Shown piece by piece: positions 34,723 through 43,991 of a DNA stretch of 64,000 nucleotides (position 1 is its first letter; each line of letters begins with the position of its first letter). Position numbers and translations under genes: made by a program. Below the pieces are notes generated by a model. That model was not told where the DNA came from and ran no database searches. It saw only the letters and a program-made list of their open reading frames with translations. Source of the DNA: G963662675 sp963662675 (GTDB taxonomy: Bacteria > Bacteroidota > Bacteroidia > Bacteroidales > Prolixibacteraceae); assembly GCA_963662675.2 (NCBI GenBank), contig CAXXHP010000004.1, positions 620,001 through 684,000 on the forward strand. Direction: 5' to 3'.

Positions 34723-36378
34723 TTAATACTGACTATAAGGCATTTCACCCATCAGTTTTAAAGCCCTGTTTACGGCCTGCTCGAATGCAGGAAGCACATT
34801 TGCTTTATCGACCAATTCAAACAAACGTCCTTGTTCTAATTCTTTTAAAACAGAAGGTTGAACTCCGGAAAGTATAACTTCTGATCCACTATGCTGAATT
34901 TCCTTGATCACATCTCTAAGATTATGAATTCCTGTAGAGTCGATAAAAGGGACATGTCGCATTCGAATAATTAACACTTTCGATTTAATGCCAATTGATT
35001 TTAATGTTGAACTGTACTGTTTGGCTGAAGCAAAAAAGAAAGGACCGCTAATTTCGTAAACCCCCAATTTACTAGGCAATTCTGAATAATTCTCAAGCAC
35101 ATCCGAATCAACTTCTAAGCCGGGTTGAGTCCCAGCATCAGCCATTCGTTTCATAAACAACAATGCAGAAAGTACAATACCTACCTCAATAGCAAAAGTT
35201 AAATCAACAAGCACTGTTAGAAAAAATGTAACCAGTAAAATTAAAATATCGAATGCCGATCCCTTAAAAATATTTACAAAAGAGCGCCATTCACTCATAT
35301 TATAAGAAACAACAATTAAAATACCAGCCAAGCAAGGCATTGGAATTAATTTAGCCCACTGCCCAAAAAAGAGCATAATAAGCAATAATGAAATAGCATG
35401 CACAATACCTGCAACTGGTGTGCGTCCTCCATTTTTCACATTAGTAGCTGTGCGAGCAATAGCGCCTGTAGCAGGAATTCCACCAAAGAAAGGAGTGACG
35501 ATATTGGCAATTCCTTGTGCAACTAACTCTGTATTCGATCGATGATTTCCCCCAATCATCCCATCCGACACAACTGCCGAAAGTAACGATTCAATACCTC
35601 CAAGTAAAGCAATGGTTAAAGCCGGAGCAAGATACATCTGTAGGTTGGAGAAGTCGAAGGTGGGAAAAGACAAACTTATAGTCTGTGGTATATCTCCAAA
35701 AACTGTTTCTATAGTTGAAACTGGCAGCTTTAACAACTGAACAACTGAAGTCACTAAAATGATGGCAACAAATGAGCCGGGAATTTTCGTGGTAATTTTT
35801 TTAAAATAGACAGATATCAAAATTGTGACAAGTGTTATCATAACAGCAGCCACATGTATTTCACCCACATGCGCAAAGTATATTTCCCATTTTGAAAGAA
35901 ATCCAGACGGCACCTCTGTTATTTGCATTCCAAAGGCATCTTTAATTTGGGTCGAAAAAATTGTAAGGGCAATACCACTAGTAAACCCAACAATTAGAGG
36001 ATGCGGAATAAATTTCAATAAAGAACCAAGTTTCAACAAACCAAAAATTACCATAATCACTCCGGCCAAAATAGTAGAAATCATCAGGCCATCAAGTCCA
36101 TAGCTTTTAACAATGCCATAAACAATAACGATAAAAGCGCCTGTTGGCCCCCCTATCTGTACCCTACTGCCTCCTAATAACGAGATAACTAGCCCTCCAA
36201 CTACAGCCGTTATTAATCCTTTTTCCGGCGACACTCCAGATGCAACGGCAAAAGCAATAGCAAGCGGTAATGCTACAATACCAACAATGATACCTGCAAA
36301 TAAGTCTTTTGTAAATTGTTTTTTTGAATAACCTTGCTTTAAAACGCTCAGTAATTTTGGATAGAATATTTGATTCAT
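34723..36378 (-). CDS. SulP family inorganic anion transporter with STAS domain
   Basis: About 551 residues. The start at 36376-36378 (MNQIFYPKLLSVLKQGYSK) is preferred over a longer frame beginning at 36420, whose first 14 residues are not family-like. The membrane domain shows the SulP signature near the first helices (KDLFAGIIVGIVALPLAIAFAVASGVSPEKGL) and GGSRVQIGGPTGAFIV. The C-terminal STAS domain (about residues 425-540) carries VPFIDSTGIHNL with the conserved Ser. These carriers move sulfate, bicarbonate or other anions across the inner membrane; the substrate is not predictable here. Monocistronic and convergent with the nitroreductase gene. Confidence 0.93.
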   Translation of the reverse strand: MNQIFYPKLLSVLKQGYSKKQFTKDLFAGIIVGIVALPLAIAFAVASGVSPEKGLITAVVGGLVISLLGGSRVQIGGPTGAFIVIVYGIVKSYGLDGLMISTILAGVIMVIFGLLKLGSLLKFIPHPLIVGFTSGIALTIFSTQIKDAFGMQITEVPSGFLSKWEIYFAHVGEIHVAAVMITLVTILISVYFKKITTKIPGSFVAIILVTSVVQLLKLPVSTIETVFGDIPQTISLSFPTFDFSNLQMYLAPALTIALLGGIESLLSAVVSDGMIGGNHRSNTELVAQGIANIVTPFFGGIPATGAIARTATNVKNGGRTPVAGIVHAISLLLIMLFFGQWAKLIPMPCLAGILIVVSYNMSEWRSFVNIFKGSAFDILILLVTFFLTVLVDLTFAIEVGIVLSALLFMKRMADAGTQPGLEVDSDVLENYSELPSKLGVYEISGPFFFASAKQYSSTLKSIGIKSKVLIIRMRHVPFIDSTGIHNLRDVIKEIQHSGSEVILSGVQPSVLKELEQGRLFELVDKANVLPAFEQAVNRALKLMGEMPYSQY

Positions 36379-36532
36379 ATTTTCGAATAATAAAAAAAGA
36401 AGGCACAAATGTAGATACAAAACAGTGCCGTTATCCTCGCAAACCCAATTTTTTTTTCAGATAAGAATTATTATGAGCAAATTACAGAATAGAAAAGGCA
36501 AACCACTATGAGACAGAAACAATTACGACCAC

Positions 36533-36576
36533 AATAGAAAGCTGCCCCTGTTTATAACAAGAGGCAGCTTTCTATT
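36533..36576 (-). terminator. Inverted repeat, likely terminator of the first propeller gene
   Basis: Perfect 14-bp arms (AATAGAAAGCTGCC and its complement) around a 16-nt loop, 65 bp after the stop of the minus-strand PQQ-propeller gene. The T-tract is short, so termination strength is uncertain. Confidence 0.6.
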
Positions 36577-36640
36577 ATGAATTGTCCGATAAAATGAACA
36601 GATTTGCTCGTGAAGTTATTTAATTGGTCTACATTTTTTA

Positions 36641-37957
36641 TTATTCAGCAACCTGCACACACATCAATCGGCTCTGGTCGCGAATTATAAGTTTGCCATC
36701 GGCAAGTGCAATTGGAGCCCAGTTTTGAATTGGACCTCCAGACCCTGAGGCCGTTGCATCATTATTTGTTTCTTGTTTAAGCAACTCGGCTGATGCAATT
36801 GGCTTGAATCCTGTTGGATCCGGCTCAATCAGATACACTTTCTTTTCCCCATCTGTAGCTAGTATTAGTCCATCAACGAGAATCATACTGCCTTTATTAA
36901 AATCAGGGTCACGTTTTGTTTTCCACATTATCTCCCCATCCATACTCATACACACTAATCCATCTTTCCTTTCATTAGTCCCATACTGCGCATAGAAATA
37001 GCCATTATGCAATACAGGTGGTTTTGTATGTGCACCAAATTCTTCAGTCTTATAAAGTTCAGTAACACTGTAGTTGGAATCAGCTGTCTTCTCAACATCT
37101 ATCATGGCTACACCTGCACGATATCCACCAATTATTAGTACTCTACCTTCACCTGCATCAAATGCACTAGGAGCAGGAATACGACACTGCCAGTTTGTAT
37201 ACTCCCATAGAATTTTACCAGACTGAGGTTCAATCCCCACAACTTTTCCACCTGTTTCACTTCTTCCTACAGAACCGCTAATCATAACAACGTGATCTTC
37301 CCCTGCAACTTTTACAATTGAAGGACTCACATATCCTGTACCCCCAATGGAAGGCGTTGTCCATTTCACATCACCTGTGCGTTTATCGTAAGCTACAACG
37401 CCTGCCTGAGATGTCTGAGAAGCTACAATCAACAAATCGCCATAAACTAACGGACATTGAGTAATTGCCCACATTGGAACCTGTTCGCCTCCATAATCTT
37501 TCCAAACGTTTTTATTCCAAACTGGATTATGTGTATTGATATCTATACAGTATAAATCTCCGTATGGGCCACATGAATAGACATAATCACCGTCAACAGC
37601 CGGCACACTTCGTGACCCCGGATACATAACGGAACCGGGAGCATCGTAAGCAAAATTCCATAGTTCTTTACCACTGGAAAGATCAAAACACCTCATGTTA
37701 TCGCCAACTTCGTCATCTCTATCCAGTAGATATACCTTGCCGTCTTTTACAACAGAACCGCCGTAACCAATTCCCACGTTTGTCGTCCACAGAACCTCCG
37801 GACCACTTTCGGGCCATGAACGTATAATATCTGTTTGATCTGATGTACTATTGCCGTTGGGGCCAAGATACTGAGGCCAATCTTGCGCGTAGCTATTCCC
37901 CAAACTAGCTAAAACAAAAAACAATAGTAACGGGATGTAGTTCTGACTTAGTTTCAT
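36641..37957 (-). CDS. Secreted PQQ-type beta-propeller protein (copy 1)
   Basis: A 438-residue protein with a signal peptide (about MKLSQNYIPLLLFFVLASLG) followed by DWPQYLGPNGN, the 'WPqf.GP' opening common to this group. Seven or eight propeller blades of the quinoprotein type follow, each with a 'G.v.ayd..tGe..W' repeat such as SSGKELWNF, KRTGDVKWTT and PQSGKILWEY. It closely resembles the gene at 52619-53986 (shared blocks LLDRDD, YPGSRSVP, NPVWNKNVW). PQQ-like propellers can be dehydrogenases or scaffolds; catalytic residues are not evident. The upstream promoter carries the shared 29-bp box at 38138-38166. Export to the periplasm or cell surface is likely. Confidence 0.88.
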   Translation of the reverse strand: MKLSQNYIPLLLFFVLASLGNSYAQDWPQYLGPNGNSTSDQTDIIRSWPESGPEVLWTTNVGIGYGGSVVKDGKVYLLDRDDEVGDNMRCFDLSSGKELWNFAYDAPGSVMYPGSRSVPAVDGDYVYSCGPYGDLYCIDINTHNPVWNKNVWKDYGGEQVPMWAITQCPLVYGDLLIVASQTSQAGVVAYDKRTGDVKWTTPSIGGTGYVSPSIVKVAGEDHVVMISGSVGRSETGGKVVGIEPQSGKILWEYTNWQCRIPAPSAFDAGEGRVLIIGGYRAGVAMIDVEKTADSNYSVTELYKTEEFGAHTKPPVLHNGYFYAQYGTNERKDGLVCMSMDGEIMWKTKRDPDFNKGSMILVDGLILATDGEKKVYLIEPDPTGFKPIASAELLKQETNNDATASGSGGPIQNWAPIALADGKLIIRDQSRLMCVQVAE

Positions 37958-38101
37958 TTTATAAATCCTTTCTGATAATTAGGTGTGATTTTTGACATTG
38001 AACCGCTCTAATTTAGTTATAAAGTATATTAGTCAAACCCTCTACGACATACTTTTAAACAAATAGATTAAATCAACTGATTTAGATGGTTATTTTCTTA
38101 T

Positions 38102-38166
38102 TAAAAATAGTAGTCTCTTTCTCTACGTGAAAAAAGAATCGGAGTTTGAATGGAATTCATCGGTGA
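38102..38166 (-). promoter_or_regulatory. Activator-type promoter of propeller gene 1 (29-bp box plus -7 box)
   Basis: Reading toward the gene, the box runs 38166-38138: TCACCGATGAATTC, then CATTCAAACTCCGAT. After exactly 28 nt comes a -7 box TATTTTTA (38109-38102). The box start-to-ATG distance is about 181 bp. The core CCGAT occurs twice, 21 bp apart, inside the box. The same composition and spacing recur at four other promoters in the window. Confidence 0.75.
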
Positions 38167-38486
38167 TTTGAACAATTTTTCAAAAATGAAAAATAGATAC
38201 CCACAATAATGTTTATAACTAAAAAAATAAATCTCTTGGAAAACTTCTAATTCGGGGTCAAAAACCCAATTGATATTTGTCAATATTGCTGTATTGCCAA
38301 CAACTTAAACACAACCACGTTATGCGCTCAATACCAACACACTAACACATCACTCCAAATAAAACGATTCTTTCCAAAGCTGTCAAACAATATTGGAGTC
38401 TTTTGTGCCTATCGAGCAACTTAATATCAAATACATTCAAAATAATTGAGAAACTCCCTTGCACCCCTAAAAACACAAAATCGATA

Positions 38487-38551
38487 TCACCGACAAATTC
38501 CATTCAAACTCCGATTTTTTTTTCAGGTGTAAGCAAATGCCTTTACTATTG
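38487..38551 (+). promoter_or_regulatory. Activator-type promoter of the DUF5916 gene (29-bp box plus -7 box)
   Basis: The box 38487-38515 begins TCACCGACAAATTC and ends CATTCAAACTCCGAT. A -7 box TACTATTG lies exactly 28 nt downstream (38544-38551). It is almost identical to the box of propeller gene 1, pointing the opposite way. The 320 bp between the two boxes has no gene. Confidence 0.75.
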
Positions 38552-38689
38552 CAGTCAGAATCACAAATTACAAGGTATGACTTTTATCAAGTCGTTGATT
38601 TCACAGTCAGTTATTAACCAATGACGCCTTGGTTTGTTTTTATGCCAGTTAAGGCAAAACACGTTAAGTTATTTTGTTAAAAAAGCAGT

Positions 38690-41017
38690 ATGAAAACAAT
38701 TATTTCAAAAACATTTGATTTACCTACGACGAAAAAGGGATTACCTAATTACACAACTGGTGAGGTTGATAGTATTCATAAATCAACAAGGCTGATTAAA
38801 CACAACAGCACAAACTGGAATTCGTTAATGAGATCCTTATTCTTTATTGCAATACTATTTGTACCTACTTCTCTTTTTGGGCAAGAATCAGTAAATAGTA
38901 TAACTGTAAAGCATATTACAGAAGATATAAAGTTAGATGGTGTTTTAGATGAAGCTGTTTGGGAAACCGCAGAAACCATTGGTGACTTTTGGCAGTTTTT
39001 TCCATCCGATTCGGTTATGGCACAAAACCAAACAGTAACCAGAATACTTTATGATGATCACACGCTGTATGTCGGAATACGAGCAACCGTACCATCTGAT
39101 AACTATACCGTATCATCTCTTCGCCGAGATTTTAGTGGCAGGGGTAACGATAATGTTACATTGATGTTTGACACCTTCAGTGATGGTAGCAATGCTTATT
39201 TGTTTGGCACCACTCCGTATGGCGTTCAACGAGAGTCTCTTATTTCCAATGGAGGGTCAGGCTTTAATGCTTCGTGGGATAATAAATGGCAGGTTGAGAG
39301 CACGATGTTCGACGACCATTATGTTCTAGAATTTGCTATTCCTTTCAGTTCTATGAAATTCCCCGAGGGGGAAACAAAGTGGCGCATGCAGTGCTATCGT
39401 TGGGATTTACAAAGCAACGAGCAAAGTGCCTGGGCTCAAGTCCCTCAAAACCAACAGTTATCTACTTTAGCATTTATGGGCGAAATGGAATTTGAGAAAC
39501 CACTAGGAAAATCAAGCACTCCCATTGCAATAATTCCTTATATAAATGCAATATCTCAAAAAGAATTTTCGACAGGATTAAGTAATAATGATTTTAAGGT
39601 TGGTGGTGACGCAAAAGTTTCCATAGGAAATAGTATGAACTTAGATATTACCGTCAACCCTGATTTCTCTAATGTAGAGGTAGACAATATTGTCACAAAC
39701 CTTACCCGTTTTGAAGTTTTTCTCCCGGAAAAGCGACAATTCTTCATGGATAATAGTGACCTTTTTTCCAATTTCGGTAGTATTTATTCAGATGCCAGAC
39801 CTTTTTTCTCGCGAAGGATTGGAATTGCCAGAAATAATGAAGGTAACACGATTGAGAACCCAATTCTGGGCGGAGTAAGGCTTAGTGGGAAAATTGGTCA
39901 AGACTGGAGACTTGGGTTCCTAAACATGCAAACTGATGAGGATATTAATAATGGTATTGCATCCAATAACAATATGATGCTTGCTGTTCAAAAAAGGGTT
40001 TTCTCCAGATCAAATATTGGGTTCTTTGTTGTGAACAGGGAGACTTTTAAAGACTACGATTTTCAGAATGACAATGACAAATACAACCGGGTCATAGGTG
40101 TTGACTATAATCTTGCGTCTTCTGATAATACATGGAGAGGAAAATTCTACCTGCATAAATCGTTAAACCCAGAAGACAAAAAGGGGAATTTATCAACTCA
40201 GGCTACGACAACCTATAACACAAGAAAATTTTCATTCACCACTGATTGGGTTTACGTTAATAAAGACTTTAAGGCAGACCTGGGATTTGTACCCCGCAGA
40301 GGCTATTTAAAAGCAGGTAATGGTGTAATATTTAAGTTTTATCCCAAAAGTGGGATTATTAACACGCACAGTATTAACCCCCTATCATTATTCTACTGGA
40401 ATCCGTATAATGATTTACAAAGAACAGATCATCGACTTCAATTATCTTGGCGGGCGGAATTTAAGGATCAGTCAACCCTGTCCTTAAGACTTCAAAATCA
40501 ATACGTCTATTTATCTTATGATTTTGACCCTACCCGAACTGTTGGTGGCACTCCGTTACCTGGAAATATGGGATATGATTTTAACCAGCTTACAGCGAGC
40601 TATCAATCAAACTATGCAAAAAGACTTACGTTCAATGCCTCGTCAACAGTTGGCGAATTTTATAATGGCAACATATTTTCACTGGATGGAGAACTTTCGC
40701 TGAAGATGCAACCATGGGTATTGTTTACTCTCAATATGAACTATGATGGTATTCGATTGCCAGAACCTTATTCAAAAGCCGACATATGGTTAGTTAGCCC
40801 TAAGGTGGATGTCACATTCAGCAAATCACTCTTTTGGTCAACGCTTGTACAATACAGCAATCAGCGTGATAATTTAGGAATAAACTCCAGATTACAATGG
40901 CGTTATGCCCCTTTATCCGATTTATATTTGGTGTATAACGACAATTACTCTACTGATAACTTTAGTCCTAAGTTCCGTTCAATTAATCTAAAACTGACCT
41001 ATTGGTTAAATCTATAA
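38690..41017 (+). CDS. DUF5916 protein with N-terminal CBM9-like domain, outer-membrane type
   Basis: A 775-residue protein. A CBM9/carbohydrate-binding-9-like domain (about residues 70-260) has the telltale DIKLDGVLDEAVWETA and VTRILYDDHTLYVGIRA. A long DUF5916 region rich in amphipathic beta strands follows and ends in Leu-Lys-Leu-Thr-Tyr-Trp-Leu-Asn-Leu, an aromatic, beta-barrel-like C-terminus. The signal peptide MRSLFFIAILFVPTSLFG sits at residues 47-64, so translation may really start at 38828; the 46-residue extension is otherwise unexplained. The 29-bp-box promoter is upstream. Relatives are widespread in Bacteroidota with unknown function. An outer-membrane location is inferred from the strand pattern and terminus. 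Confidence 0.85.
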   Translation: MKTIISKTFDLPTTKKGLPNYTTGEVDSIHKSTRLIKHNSTNWNSLMRSLFFIAILFVPTSLFGQESVNSITVKHITEDIKLDGVLDEAVWETAETIGDFWQFFPSDSVMAQNQTVTRILYDDHTLYVGIRATVPSDNYTVSSLRRDFSGRGNDNVTLMFDTFSDGSNAYLFGTTPYGVQRESLISNGGSGFNASWDNKWQVESTMFDDHYVLEFAIPFSSMKFPEGETKWRMQCYRWDLQSNEQSAWAQVPQNQQLSTLAFMGEMEFEKPLGKSSTPIAIIPYINAISQKEFSTGLSNNDFKVGGDAKVSIGNSMNLDITVNPDFSNVEVDNIVTNLTRFEVFLPEKRQFFMDNSDLFSNFGSIYSDARPFFSRRIGIARNNEGNTIENPILGGVRLSGKIGQDWRLGFLNMQTDEDINNGIASNNNMMLAVQKRVFSRSNIGFFVVNRETFKDYDFQNDNDKYNRVIGVDYNLASSDNTWRGKFYLHKSLNPEDKKGNLSTQATTTYNTRKFSFTTDWVYVNKDFKADLGFVPRRGYLKAGNGVIFKFYPKSGIINTHSINPLSLFYWNPYNDLQRTDHRLQLSWRAEFKDQSTLSLRLQNQYVYLSYDFDPTRTVGGTPLPGNMGYDFNQLTASYQSNYAKRLTFNASSTVGEFYNGNIFSLDGELSLKMQPWVLFTLNMNYDGIRLPEPYSKADIWLVSPKVDVTFSKSLFWSTLVQYSNQRDNLGINSRLQWRYAPLSDLYLVYNDNYSTDNFSPKFRSINLKLTYWLNL

Positions 41018-41176
41018 TAATACAGCCAATTGCAAATCCAATTCAATGCAGAGGTTGTTTGACTAAACCTCCGTATTGAATTAGAAATAACAAATAAAAG
41101 GAAATAGAAAGTTGGACATACTTGCTGAGAAGCAGGTGATAAATTAAAGATTAATTCATTAGATATCATCAAGAAA

Positions 41177-41980
41177 ATGAATAAAGTTTGGTACATAACA
41201 AACGTAACCGAAGGCTTTTTTATTAAGCTTATCATTCAGCTTTTACATCGAGGAGATAAGGTTGTCGCAACATCACACTATAAAGATGTATTGACCCAAA
41301 AAATAAGTTTTGAGTCAGATGACTTTCTTCCTCTGGAGATGGATATATGTAATGAGAGCGAGGTAAAAAAGTCTTTGGAGTTGGCTACGGAAAAATTTGG
41401 AAAATTAGACTGTGTCGTTACAAATAGTAGTTATGGTAGGTTTGGTTTTATTGAAGATTACAGCAATCAGCTGGCAAAAACAGAGATTGAACAAAACGTA
41501 TTGGGAACCTTAAATATTCTCAGACAAGTTTTGCCATATCTTCGCCAACAACGATCTGGTCATATCTTTAACTTTGCCTCAATATCAGGATTTGTTTCAG
41601 GCCCGGGAAGTGGAATTCATAGTGCTTCCATGTTTTCTATATCAGCGATTAGCGAAACATTAAATTATGAATTAAAACCATTTCATATACATGTGACTAA
41701 CGTAATGCATAGTTTTTTCAATTCGGATAATCCTCCTGTAAAATATATTTACACCGAGTATTCATATGAAGAATCCAGAAAAAGACTTTACAAAAAAAGG
41801 GTTTACACGAAGTATAAAGAGGACAGTAATCTTTCTAAAGGTGTAAAAAGCATTATCAAAGTAAGTGAGATGAAGGATCCACCACAATATCTGTTTTTGG
41901 GAGCTAATGCAAATGTATTAGCAAATGCAAAAATTGCAAAACTCAAAAGTGATATTGAAATGTTCAAACAAGTAATATGA
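41177..41980 (+). CDS. Short-chain dehydrogenase-like protein lacking catalytic and cofactor motifs
   Basis: A 267-residue protein clearly built on the SDR fold: order of strands and helices, LPLEMDICNESEV, EQNVLGTLNILRQVLPYLRQQRSGHIFNF. Yet the defining residues are changed. The TGxxxGxG cofactor motif reads TNVTEGFF, the NAG motif reads NSS, and the catalytic Tyr-x3-Lys reads His148-x3-Met152; a Ser at about 135-137 remains. It probably does not bind NAD(P) or catalyse redox. It lies 119 bp upstream of a LytS-type kinase gene on the same strand, suggesting a role in signalling. Frame is intact, so it is maintained rather than decayed. Alternative: an unusual enzyme using other residues. Confidence 0.8.
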   Translation: MNKVWYITNVTEGFFIKLIIQLLHRGDKVVATSHYKDVLTQKISFESDDFLPLEMDICNESEVKKSLELATEKFGKLDCVVTNSSYGRFGFIEDYSNQLAKTEIEQNVLGTLNILRQVLPYLRQQRSGHIFNFASISGFVSGPGSGIHSASMFSISAISETLNYELKPFHIHVTNVMHSFFNSDNPPVKYIYTEYSYEESRKRLYKKRVYTKYKEDSNLSKGVKSIIKVSEMKDPPQYLFLGANANVLANAKIAKLKSDIEMFKQVI

Positions 41981-42049
41981 CACTTTTAGGGTTTAAATAG
42001 AGTCCAAATCTACAAATACTAAGCATTTGACAAAAAACTATCCTTATTC

Positions 42050-42079
42050 TTTTACGACTATATGAATTAATTACTTTTG
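42050..42079 (+). promoter_or_regulatory. Candidate promoter of the kinase-regulator pair
   Basis: TACTTTTG at 42072-42079 is a perfect TAnnTTTG -7 box, 20 bp before the kinase start. A T-rich -33 region lies about 19 nt upstream but is weak. If used, the leader would be very short. Confidence 0.4.
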
Positions 42080-42098
42080 TACCTATAGATAAAAGACT

Positions 42099-43175
42099 AT
42101 GGCAATTAAGACATTATCAAGTAAAGCGATTACACTGTTCCTGCATATTTTTGCATGGCTGATTCTTTTTATCGCACCCTATCAATTTATTAAATCAGTC
42201 TTGTATGGATTTGAAAATTATATTCCATATAATGCTTACAATAACGTAATCGGGTTTTCACTAATTTTTTACCTAAACTTTTTTTGGCTGGTTCCCCAAT
42301 ATTTCTTCGGGAATAAAAAAGGGAAATACTTCCTATATACAACAAGCATAATACTACTTATCAGCGCCTTATACTTAGCGCTGGATATGTTTGTCTTTTT
42401 CGACTTAAACCAGGCACAGTTAATCAGCAATGGTTATATAACAATGCCAAAGACAAATAGCACAAAAGATATAGCCGTCCAACTAATGTACTTTTATACC
42501 TATTCTATATTGATTGTTGGGTTTTCATTAGGCTTGGTAATGCTTAAGAAATTTGCTGAAAATGAACGAAAAAGAAAAGATCTTGAAAAAGCTAAATTAG
42601 ATTCTGAATTAGCAATGTTAAAAAGTCAAATAAGTCCTCACTTCTTTTTCAACACCTTAAACAATATTGATTCATTGATTGATATCGACACCAATGATGC
42701 TCATGATTCCATATATAAGCTTTCTAAGTTAATGCGCTATTTATTGTATGAATCACAAAATAAACTGTCATTATTGAGCGATGAGGTAAATTTTACAAAA
42801 AACTACATCGACCTGATGAAGCTTCGATTGATTGACGAGTATGATCTTGTCGTTAATTTGCCGAAAGATTGTGATGCATTAAAAGTTCATCCTTTATTGT
42901 TTATTCCTTTTGTTGAGAATGCATTTAAACATGGGGTTACCTATCGAAAGCATTCATTCATTCATATCAATATGAGTGTTGAAGAAAAACACATTAAATT
43001 CTCAACGAAGAATAGTATTGGAGCAATGAGCCAGCCAGAAGAGAAGCAATTTGAGGGGATTGGACTGGAAAATGTAAAAAAAAGACTTGCACTGCTATAT
43101 CCCGACAGACATAGCTTGATAATAAAAGAAACTGACGATGTCTTCTCTGTTGAATTAGATCTAGAAATAAAATAA
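42099..43175 (+). CDS. LytS-type sensor histidine kinase
   Basis: A 358-residue membrane sensor. Four transmembrane helices (about residues 12-30, 50-68, 78-101 and 128-150) with almost no extracytoplasmic domain are followed by a His_kinase domain. The phospho-acceptor His181 lies in QISPHFFFNTLNNI, the family variant of NPHFLFN. The ATPase domain has its N-box in PLLFIPFVENAFKHG and G-box in GIGLENVKKRLALLYP. The compact sensor suggests detection of a membrane-associated or intramembrane signal. It pairs with the LytTR regulator 10 bp downstream; the degenerate SDR gene precedes it. Confidence 0.95.
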   Translation: MAIKTLSSKAITLFLHIFAWLILFIAPYQFIKSVLYGFENYIPYNAYNNVIGFSLIFYLNFFWLVPQYFFGNKKGKYFLYTTSIILLISALYLALDMFVFFDLNQAQLISNGYITMPKTNSTKDIAVQLMYFYTYSILIVGFSLGLVMLKKFAENERKRKDLEKAKLDSELAMLKSQISPHFFFNTLNNIDSLIDIDTNDAHDSIYKLSKLMRYLLYESQNKLSLLSDEVNFTKNYIDLMKLRLIDEYDLVVNLPKDCDALKVHPLLFIPFVENAFKHGVTYRKHSFIHINMSVEEKHIKFSTKNSIGAMSQPEEKQFEGIGLENVKKRLALLYPDRHSLIIKETDDVFSVELDLEIK

Positions 43176-43185
43176 TGTCATCAAC

Positions 43186-43902
43186 ATGAAATTGAGAACA
43201 ATAGCCTTAGACGATGAGCCGCTAGCTTTAAAAAAGGTGACGGATTTTATCCAAAAAACACCATTTTTAGAACTGGCAGGAGAGTTCTATAATCCTCTGG
43301 AAGCTATTGAGTTTTTAGAAAATGAAAAAATAGATCTGATTTTTTTAGATATTCAGATGCCAGACCTAACAGGTGTTGAGTTTGCACGAGTTATGCAGAG
43401 TGGTCCTAAAATAATATTTACTACAGCATATGAAAACTACGCATTGGAAGGATTTCGGTTAAATGCCGTTGATTATTTATTAAAACCTTTTAACTACGAA
43501 GACTTCTTTAATGCTGCTCAAAAAGCCAGAAAATTAATTGAGGTGACAGATGAGCCCTTGCCTACGCTTGAAATTGGCAATCAATTTTTATTCTTGAAAT
43601 CGGAATATAAGATTCGGAGAATAAACTATAATGATATTCTTTATATTGAAGGGCTAGATGACTACGTGAAAGTTTATTTATATAATGAAGAAAAACCGAT
43701 CATGTCATTAAATACACTTAAGTCATTGGAAAAAAAACTACCTGAAAATAGATTTATGAGAGTTCATCGATCTTATATCATCAATTTAGAAAAAATTGAA
43801 ATAATTGAACGTGGCCAGGTCGTTTTTGGAAAAACTCACATTCCTGTAAGTAATCAACATAAAGAGAAGTTCCAGAATTTCATCAATGAAAACTTCCTGT
43901 AA
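43186..43902 (+). CDS. LytTR-family response regulator
   Basis: A 238-residue cytoplasmic regulator. The receiver domain has the phosphorylated Asp55 in LIFLDIQMPD, the early acidic pair DDE and the conserved Lys100 (YLLKPF). The LytTR DNA-binding domain (about residues 135-236) starts LKSEYKIRRINYNDILYIEGLDDYVK and includes MRVHRSYIINLEKIE. LytTR proteins bind direct repeats spaced about two helical turns (roughly 21-22 bp). The shared 29-bp box in five nearby promoters contains a CCGAT repeat with 21-bp spacing, so this protein is a strong candidate activator. A terminator follows at 43946-43978. Confidence 0.95.
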   Translation: MKLRTIALDDEPLALKKVTDFIQKTPFLELAGEFYNPLEAIEFLENEKIDLIFLDIQMPDLTGVEFARVMQSGPKIIFTTAYENYALEGFRLNAVDYLLKPFNYEDFFNAAQKARKLIEVTDEPLPTLEIGNQFLFLKSEYKIRRINYNDILYIEGLDDYVKVYLYNEEKPIMSLNTLKSLEKKLPENRFMRVHRSYIINLEKIEIIERGQVVFGKTHIPVSNQHKEKFQNFINENFL

Positions 43903-43945
43903 TAAATCTTCTTTTTTCATTACTGTGCAAAGTTTAAAACTTAAC

Positions 43946-43978
43946 AAAAATGCCGAGGGTTGCACCCTTCGGCATTTT
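43946..43978. terminator. Bidirectional terminator between the LytTR gene and the MocA-like gene
   Basis: Arms AAAAATGCCGAGGGT and ACCCTTCGGCATTTT with one bulge and a 3-nt loop, flanked by A and T runs. It serves the LytTR gene (plus) and the converging Mo-hydroxylase operon (minus). The flanking about 100 bp (43904-44006) resemble the region around the terminator at 54090. Confidence 0.85.
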
Positions 43979-43991
43979 CAACTTACACAGT

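Noticed and set aside
36641..37957. Calling the propellers alcohol dehydrogenases
   Set aside because: The overall fold fits quinoproteins, but I could not see the catalytic Asp/Glu and disulfide pattern of true PQQ dehydrogenases.
38403..38624. 73-residue frame covering the second 29-bp box
   Set aside because: It overlaps the promoter of the DUF5916 gene and its composition is non-coding.
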